Below are positions 59,127 to 64,000 of a stretch of DNA of 64,000 nt, piece after piece; within the stretch, counting starts at the first letter, position 1, and each line of letters begins with the position of its first letter. The translations under genes and the position numbers were made by a program. Origin of the DNA: Candidatus Leucobacter sulfamidivorax (GTDB lineage: Bacteria > Actinomycetota > Actinomycetes > Actinomycetales > Microbacteriaceae); the NCBI GenBank assembly GCA_016771945.1, contig QZLF01000002.1, positions 310,001 through 374,000 on the forward strand, read 5' to 3'. The notes under the pieces were generated by a model. The model made no database searches and was not told where the DNA came from. It saw only the letters and a list, made by a program, of their open reading frames with translations.

Positions 59127-60851
59127 TCAGTCCCACCCCGGCAGCCAGACGTGCAGCCGCCAGAACCACTCCGCGGTCGGCATCCCGCTCCACGCGGGGA
59201 AGAAGAGCACTCCCAGCACGAGAACCGCGATCGCGAAGATCGCGACGGCCATCCTCCGGCCGCGCACCGAATCAGGGGAGGGGTCGAGGCGGATCCCCGC
59301 GAGCTCGAGCACGCTCGGCCTCGATGCCGCGCGTGCGTCCTGCCTCGCGGAAAGAGACGCGAATCGCTCTGCGGGGCGTTGCGGCAGGGCGATTCGCGTC
59401 CCCCTGCGGACAGCGCAATGGGGCGCCGGCGTCGGGGGAAGGCCGGCGACGGCGCCGAGCACGAGCGCGAGGGCGAGTGCGGCGAAGGGCGTGAGCACGA
59501 CCGCGTAGAACTGGAACACCGCCGAGCGCGAGAAGGTGAGCACCCAGGGCAGCCACCCCGAGAGGTACCCGGTCAGCACGAACGCCGCGGCCCAGAGGGC
59601 CGGGGCCGCGAGCGGTGAGGCGGCGAGCCGCGAACCGGGGACGTCCAACGAGCCGACGGGGGCGGATCGGCCCGCGCGTGCCGCGGCGATCCACCTGCCG
59701 CGCAGCGCGGCCATCCGTCCCGCGCGCAGCACCGTCCAGAGCATCGCCCAGAGCAGCAGGACCAGGGCGAGCACGCCGCCCCAGGTGACGAGCGGGTTCG
59801 GCAGGGGGGAGATCACGGCGACGCAGCCCGAAGCCCAGCGGCAGCCCTCGTCGGGCCCCCATGACACCTCGTACATCGCGGTCGGGCGCAGGGCGAGCGG
59901 CCAGCTCAGCGGGTGCGCCTGGTAGGGGTGGGGGGCGCTGAGCCCGGTGTGCCAGGACAGCGCGTCGCCGTGCCAGCGGATGAGGGAGACCCACCAGGCC
60001 TCACCGGGGGAGCGCTCCTGGGCGCCGGGGCTCGCGATCCAGCCGGCCCAGCTCGCGAGGTAGGCGGCGAAGGCGGCGGGCAGCGCTACGCCCGCGGTGA
60101 CGAGCGCCTGCAGGCCCGCTCCCGCGAGCGGGTGCCGCACGCGCGCCCGGCGGCGCAGCCACCAGTCGCGCAGGGTGATCAGCACGAGGAACCCGGCGAG
60201 CGCGTAGAGCCCCGACCATTTGACGGCAGCAGCGGCGCCGAAGGCCAGGCCCGCGGCGAGCAGCCACGGGCGGCGCCAGGCGATCCGCCCCACCCCGCTG
60301 TTGCGGAGACGAGGAGGCGGCGAGGCCTGATCCCGCCATACGAACAGCGCGCCGAGCAGCACCAGCAGCGTGAGGAAGATGTCGAGCAGCGACACCCGCG
60401 ACAGCACGACGTTCACGCCGTCGACCGCGAGCAGCAGCCCAGCGAGGCACGCGATCCACATGCTGCGGCTCATGAGCCAGCCGAGACGCATCGTGAGCCC
60501 GACGGTGGCGATGCCGGCGAGGGCTGCGGCGATCCGCCATCCCCACCCGCTGTCGGGGCTGAACAGCAATATTCCGAGGCCGATCAGCCACTTGCCGAGC
60601 GGGGGGTGCGCGATCGAGTTCGGCCGGTCGGAGAAGGAGCCCGAATTCGTGAAGGCGGGGTCGTCATCGGGCCAGCTCGTCGTGAAGCCGTGGGCGAGCT
60701 GACTGATCGCGTCGCGCACGTAGTAGAGCTCGTCGAAGACGAGCGAGTCGGGGCGGTCGAGCGCCCAGAGCCGCAGCACCGCGGCGAGCGCGAGCACCGC
60801 GACGGGGGCGATCCAGCGCAGCCTGTGCAGGCGATGCAGGGCGGTGCTCAC
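59127..60851 (-). CDS. Protein O-mannosyltransferase (Pmt, GT39)
   Basis: A 574-residue polytopic membrane enzyme. The catalytic Asp-Glu pair is in [12 protein letters not shown] (residues ~35-46), followed by the [12 protein letters not shown] block and ten or more hydrophobic helices. It transfers mannose from polyprenyl-phosphate-mannose to exported proteins. Near the C-terminus (about residues 470-505) an unusual basic stretch is encoded by a palindromic sequence (59356-59400). GTG start at 60851 with minus-strand TAGGCT 6 nt before it. Convergent with the response-regulator gene (16-nt gap). Confidence 0.9.
   Translation of the reverse strand: MSTALHRLHRLRWIAPVAVLALAAVLRLWALDRPDSLVFDELYYVRDAISQLAHGFTTSWPDDDPAFTNSGSFSDRPNSIAHPPLGKWLIGLGILLFSPDSGWGWRIAAALAGIATVGLTMRLGWLMSRSMWIACLAGLLLAVDGVNVVLSRVSLLDIFLTLLVLLGALFVWRDQASPPPRLRNSGVGRIAWRRPWLLAAGLAFGAAAAVKWSGLYALAGFLVLITLRDWWLRRRARVRHPLAGAGLQALVTAGVALPAAFAAYLASWAGWIASPGAQERSPGEAWWVSLIRWHGDALSWHTGLSAPHPYQAHPLSWPLALRPTAMYEVSWGPDEGCRWASGCVAVISPLPNPLVTWGGVLALVLLLWAMLWTVLRAGRMAALRGRWIAAARAGRSAPVGSLDVPGSRLAASPLAAPALWAAAFVLTGYLSGWLPWVLTFSRSAVFQFYAVVLTPFAALALALVLGAVAGLPPTPAPHCAVRRGTRIALPQRPAERFASLSARQDARAASRPSVLELAGIRLDPSPDSVRGRRMAVAIFAIAVLVLGVLFFPAWSGMPTAEWFWRLHVWLPGWD
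59356..59400. repeat. Palindromic in-frame insertion in the mannosyltransferase gene
   Basis: GACGCGAATCGC (59356-59367) and GCGATTCGCGTC (59389-59400) form a perfect 12-bp dyad around 21 nt. It lies in a loop region near the C-terminus and keeps the reading frame. Confidence 0.5.
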
Positions 60852-60857
60852 CCCACC

Positions 60858-60910
60858 AGCCTAGAGCGCAAGGGGGAACGGCGATCCGTGCGGCGGCCCG
60901 GCGCTACGAT
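60858..60910. promoter_or_regulatory. Divergent leaderless promoters of pmt and proS
   Basis: Minus-strand TAGGCT (60858-60863) is 6 nt before the pmt GTG. Plus-strand TACGAT (60905-60910) is 7 nt before the proS GTG. No ribosome sites are present for either gene. Confidence 0.6.
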
Positions 60911-60917
60911 AGAAGCC

Positions 60918-62693
60918 GTGCTGACACGCCTCTCGAACTACTTCCTGAAGACCCTCCGCGAAGACCCCGCAGACGCCGAGGTCGCGAGCCACAAGCTGCT
61001 CGTGCGCGCGGGCTACATCCGTCGCCAGGCCCCGGGCGTCTTCGCCTGGCTGCCGCTCGGGCTGCGGGTCAAGGAGCGGATCGAGCGGATCATCCGCGAG
61101 GAGATGTCCGCCGCGGGAGCGCACGAGGTGCACTTCCCGGCCCTGCTGCCGCGCGAGCCCTACGAGGCCACGGGCCGCTGGGACGAGTACGGCGAGACGA
61201 TGTTCCGGCTGCAGGATCGGCACGGCGCCGACTACCTGCTCGCCCCCACGCACGAGGAGGCCTTCACCCTGCTGGTGAAGGACATCGTGAACTCGTACAA
61301 GGACCTGCCGCTGACGATCTACCAGATCCAGGACAAGTACCGCGACGAGGCCCGGCCGCGCGCGGGTCTCCTGCGCGGCCGCGAGTTCACGATGAAGGAC
61401 GCCTACTCCTTCGACGCGACGGACGAGGGCCTCGACGCGAGCTACCAGGCTCAGCGGGACGCCTACGAGCGCATCTTCACCCGTCTCGGTCTCGAGTACG
61501 CGATCGTGTCGGCCGATGCCGGGGCGATGGGCGGCTCGAAGAGCGAGGAGTTCCTGCTGCCCATCGAGATCGGCGAGGACACCTTCGTGCGTTCGGCGGG
61601 CGGCTACGCGGCCAACGTCGAGGCGTACCAGGCGCCGGTGCCGGATCCGCTGCCCATCGAGGGGCAGCCCGAGGCGCTCGTGTTCGACTCGCCCGACACC
61701 CCCACGATCGAGACGCTCGTCGCGCACACGAACGCCGTGCTGCCGCGCGCGGATCGGCCCTGGGAGGCCGCCGACACGCTGAAGAACGTCGTGCTCGCGG
61801 TGACGCCCATCGCGGGCGAGCACGCGGGGGAGCGCTCGCTCGTCGTCGTGGGCATCCCCGGCGACCGCGACGCCGACATGAAGCGTGCGGAGGTCGCCTT
61901 CGCCGGCTGCGACATCGAGCCTGCGACGCCCGAGGACTTCGCGAAGCATCCCGGCCTCGTGAAGGGCTACATCGGGCCCGGGTCGGCTGGAGCGCCGGTG
62001 CTGGGGCTCGAGGGTGCGACCGGGATCCGCTACCTGCTCGATCCTCGCGTCGTGCCGGGCACCGCGTGGGTAACCGGTGCCAACGAACACGAGATGCACG
62101 TCGCCCACCTCGTCGTGGGCCGCGATTTCACCGCGGATGGCGTGGCCGACATCGCCACCGTGCGCGATGGCGACCCGGCTCCTGACGGCTCCGGGCCCGT
62201 GACGCTCGCGCGCGGCATGGAGATCGGGCACGTCTTTCAGCTGGGCCGCAAGTACGCCGGCGCGCTCGGGCTCAAGGTGCTCGACGAGAACGGCAAGCTC
62301 GTCACCGTGACGATGGGCTCGTACGGTATCGGTGTGACGCGCATCCTCGCGATCCTCGCCGAGCTGCATCACGACGACCGCGGGCTGGTCTGGCCCGCCG
62401 CTGTGGCCCCCTTCGACGTGCATCTGGTCGCGACCGGCAAGGATCCCGTCGTGTTCGAGATCGCCGAGGAGCTGGCCTCTTCGCTGACCGCCGCCGGAGT
62501 CGAGGTGCTCTTCGACGACCGGCCCAAGGTGTCGCCCGGTGTGAAGTTCGGCGATGCGGAACTGCTGGGCGTGCCGCGGGTCGTGGTCGTCGGCCGCGAC
62601 GCGGCCGAGGGCTTCGCCGAGGTGTGGGACCGCGCCGCGGGCACGAAGGATCGCGTCGCGATCTCCGAGGTGCCGGCGCTCTTCGACGCGTAG
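60918..62693 (+). CDS. proS: Prolyl-tRNA synthetase (bacterial type, with editing domain)
   Basis: A 591-residue class II synthetase. N-terminal catalytic core blocks are [43 protein letters not shown] and [25 protein letters not shown] YbaK-like editing insertion (~residues 225-390) and the C-terminal anticodon-binding domain ([18 protein letters not shown]) follow. It charges tRNA-Pro and clears mischarged Ala-tRNA-Pro. GTG at 60918 chosen because the family begins MLxRLSxYF and TACGAT lies 7 nt upstream. Earlier starts give only shadow sequence. Confidence 0.95.
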   Translation: MLTRLSNYFLKTLREDPADAEVASHKLLVRAGYIRRQAPGVFAWLPLGLRVKERIERIIREEMSAAGAHEVHFPALLPREPYEATGRWDEYGETMFRLQDRHGADYLLAPTHEEAFTLLVKDIVNSYKDLPLTIYQIQDKYRDEARPRAGLLRGREFTMKDAYSFDATDEGLDASYQAQRDAYERIFTRLGLEYAIVSADAGAMGGSKSEEFLLPIEIGEDTFVRSAGGYAANVEAYQAPVPDPLPIEGQPEALVFDSPDTPTIETLVAHTNAVLPRADRPWEAADTLKNVVLAVTPIAGEHAGERSLVVVGIPGDRDADMKRAEVAFAGCDIEPATPEDFAKHPGLVKGYIGPGSAGAPVLGLEGATGIRYLLDPRVVPGTAWVTGANEHEMHVAHLVVGRDFTADGVADIATVRDGDPAPDGSGPVTLARGMEIGHVFQLGRKYAGALGLKVLDENGKLVTVTMGSYGIGVTRILAILAELHHDDRGLVWPAAVAPFDVHLVATGKDPVVFEIAEELASSLTAAGVEVLFDDRPKVSPGVKFGDAELLGVPRVVVVGRDAAEGFAEVWDRAAGTKDRVAISEVPALFDA

Positions 62694-62952
62694 CTCTTCG
62701 TCGCGGAACTCTGCGGGGCATCACGTCGGGTCGGATGTCCGTCCCGCCGCGGTTTCATGCGGCCTATTCGCCGTGCACAACCCCGGATCATCCAGGATCC
62801 GAATGAGTTGTCTACATTCTCTATATCTATGCCCTATGGATTCATTGAGTCTGTTAGCGTGGTTCTCGCCACCTTGGAGGAGATGGCGTCTATGAAACTG
62901 AACATCTTGCGAACTGGGGAGCTCTTCGCATTTCCGTTAGGAGAACCCCAAC

Positions 62953-63246
62953 ATGTCGAACATCAAGGTGTCGTACGGCGAGATCGAGCAGGCAGCGGCG
63001 CAGCTCGGCGTCGGTCGTGAGGAGATCGGTACGAAGCTGCAGAACCTGCAGCAGCAGATCGCGAATCTGGTGGCATCCGGCTTCGTCACGGACCAGGCCT
63101 CGGTGAAGTTCAACAGCGCCTACACCGACTACACCACGAGCGCGAATACCGTGGTGAACAAGCTGAACGAGATCCAGAGCTTCCTCACGCAGACCGCGAA
63201 TACGATGCGCGACATGGACGCGCAGATCGCCGCCCGTATCGGCTGA
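62953..63246 (+). CDS. WXG100/ESAT-6-like protein
   Basis: A 97-residue helical-hairpin protein of the WXG100 family. Two amphipathic helices (about residues 8-40 and 46-88) flank a turn reading ASGFVT, where the usual W-x-G is replaced. The length is typical. It would be secreted as a dimer by a type VII system. The ATG at 62953 follows TAGGAG. The 259-nt gap upstream (62694-62952) is noticeably AT-richer than the rest of the window, holds no credible ORF, and probably contains the cluster's promoter (TTGTCT near 62808 is the best -35-like element). Confidence 0.85.
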   Translation: MSNIKVSYGEIEQAAAQLGVGREEIGTKLQNLQQQIANLVASGFVTDQASVKFNSAYTDYTTSANTVVNKLNEIQSFLTQTANTMRDMDAQIAARIG

Positions 63247-63280
63247 CCGGTTCCCTCTGCCTGCCTGAGAGGAGGACCCC

Positions 63281-63610
63281 ATGGCGGAGGATCTTCATCT
63301 TGACGAGCGGCGCCTGGCCTTCGCTCGCTCGGAGCTCATTCGGGCCTGCAATGAGCTGCGAGAAGCGGGCTCCCGCGTGCCCGGGGTTGAGATGCAGAGT
63401 CTGACCGGTATCAGCGGCGAAGTACGAGAGTACCTCGAAGCCGTGAGGATGGCGAGTCGGCTTCTCGCCGAGAGCGCGGGCGCCGCTGGTGAGGTGCTCG
63501 GAAGCGCTATTCAGATGAGCACCGACACCGATCGATCCGTGGCCGCTGCGTTGAACCGGGGCCTCGAAGAGACACAGGTGATGCCCGGGAGCGGACAGGC
63601 GCGGACATGA
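63281..63610 (+). CDS. Helical protein of the WXG100 cluster, unknown
   Basis: A 109-residue, mostly helical protein (LAFARSELIRACNELREAG, then YLEAVRMASRLLAESAGAAG) without a signal peptide or recognised motif. AGAGGAGGACCCC precedes the ATG, a strong ribosome site. Its stop overlaps the next start (ATGA). Size and position suggest a second small WXG100-like partner or an Rv-type accessory of a type VII secretion substrate. Confidence 0.7.
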   Translation: MAEDLHLDERRLAFARSELIRACNELREAGSRVPGVEMQSLTGISGEVREYLEAVRMASRLLAESAGAAGEVLGSAIQMSTDTDRSVAAALNRGLEETQVMPGSGQART

Positions 63611-64000
63611 GCTATGTGCCGTCTTCCGCCGCTGAGGTGCTCGCGCCGAGGGAACTGATCGTCGGAGATTCCGAGGAGCCACTCGTGGTGGTGGGCTATC
63701 TGACCTCGGTATCGAGCAGAGCGGAGGTGTTCGCATCCCGCTTGGGCTCTGCGCATACGCAGTTCGATACCCAACGAGGATTTGCCGTTTCCGCCATCCG
63801 GATGCAACTCGAGAGCGGTCCGTTGCCCGGAACGAAGACCCTTGCCGCGAATGCCTTGTCTTCTCGAGAGCAATTCACTCGATATGCCGAGGCGGTTCGA
63901 GAGCTGAACCACCGGGGAAGTGAAGTCCTTGAACGGGTCGACTCCCATCTCCAGACGATCCGGGTGCAGAAAGCGGAGATCGAGACCATCGCCCACAGGA
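63607..64000 (+). CDS. N-terminal part of a WXG100-cluster protein (3' partial)
   Basis: The frame starts at the ATG overlapping the upstream stop and stays open to the window end, giving about 131 residues. After a short beta-like segment (ELIVGDSEEPLVVVGYL) the rest is predominantly helical with heptad-like spacing (EQFTRYAEAVRELNHRGSE, VLERVDSHLQTIRVQKAEIE), as in the N-terminal secretion domains of type VII effectors. Codon use is less GC-biased than in the housekeeping genes. A toxin domain could follow beyond the window (inference). Confidence 0.65.
   Translation, partial: MSYVPSSAAEVLAPRELIVGDSEEPLVVVGYLTSVSSRAEVFASRLGSAHTQFDTQRGFAVSAIRMQLESGPLPGTKTLAANALSSREQFTRYAEAVRELNHRGSEVLERVDSHLQTIRVQKAEIETIAHR

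Overview
The window is very GC-rich, almost fully coding, and typical of a high-GC Gram-positive actinomycete. A Microbacteriaceae-like organism (Leucobacter/Microbacterium type) fits best. This rests on gene content (ClpC, a PdtaS-type kinase, an Rv3235-family protein, Pmt mannosyltransferase, ProS with an inserted editing domain, a WXG100 protein) and on many genes whose -10 box lies only 6-7 nt before the start codon (leaderless transcripts). The genus is an inference and cannot be settled here.

Layout. 1-8488: a tightly overlapping operon for a surface protein C-terminus, MoxR ATPase, DUF58 protein, transglutaminase-fold membrane protein, FHA protein, PP2C phosphatase and a protein with tandem DDAT(V/I)xRP repeats. 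8.6-20.4 kb: an accessory-looking metabolic region. One LuxR-type regulator precedes an ABC importer plus amidohydrolase operon. A paralogous regulator lies beside an amidase and a flavin monooxygenase-like gene. The two promoter regions share an operator-like motif. CsoR, a RarD-like exporter and an acetyltransferase sit between them. 20.5-23.4 kb: NfeD-like, flotillin and PH-domain membrane genes. 23.4-28.6 kb: YqaJ-type nuclease, OmpR-type response regulator, FmdB, a frameshifted 5-formyl-THF cyclo-ligase, GalU, an acetyltransferase and a coiled membrane protein. 28.8-29.1 kb: tRNA-Ala(CGC), its terminator and a duplicated, partly inverted tRNA 3' remnant. 29.1-34.6 kb: small membrane proteins, an ArsR/SRPBCC divergent pair embedded in a perfect palindrome, a cupin, a nitroreductase, and a type III polyketide synthase with a methyltransferase.

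34.8-40.4 kb: cardiolipin synthase, an ATP-grasp enzyme with a histone-H1-like tail, a NylB-like serine hydrolase and a YbjQ protein. 40.4-45.4 kb: XRE/DUF2975 pair, ClpC, an ArgA-like acetyltransferase and two small proteins. 45.5-49.6 kb: PucR regulator divergent from a CoA-transferase and a glutaryl-CoA-dehydrogenase-like gene, probably a glutarate-type acid module. 49.6-54.4 kb: CysS, RlmB, Rv3235-family protein and a PdtaS-like kinase. 54.37-54.62 kb: a 63-bp tandem repeat with covarying hairpins. 54.6-59.1 kb: PspC/LiaF-like membrane proteins divergent from a PspC-fused histidine kinase and its LuxR-type response regulator. 59.1-62.7 kb: Pmt and ProS from divergent leaderless promoters. 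62.7-64 kb: lower-GC start of a WXG100/type VII secretion-like cluster, cut by the window end.

The best candidates for something undescribed are the structured repeat array at 54.4 kb, the paralogous LuxR/shared-operator hydrolase regulon, the ATP-grasp plus NylB-like pair, and the phospho-threonine-like repeat protein beside the FHA and PP2C genes. No CRISPR array, transposase or prophage was seen.
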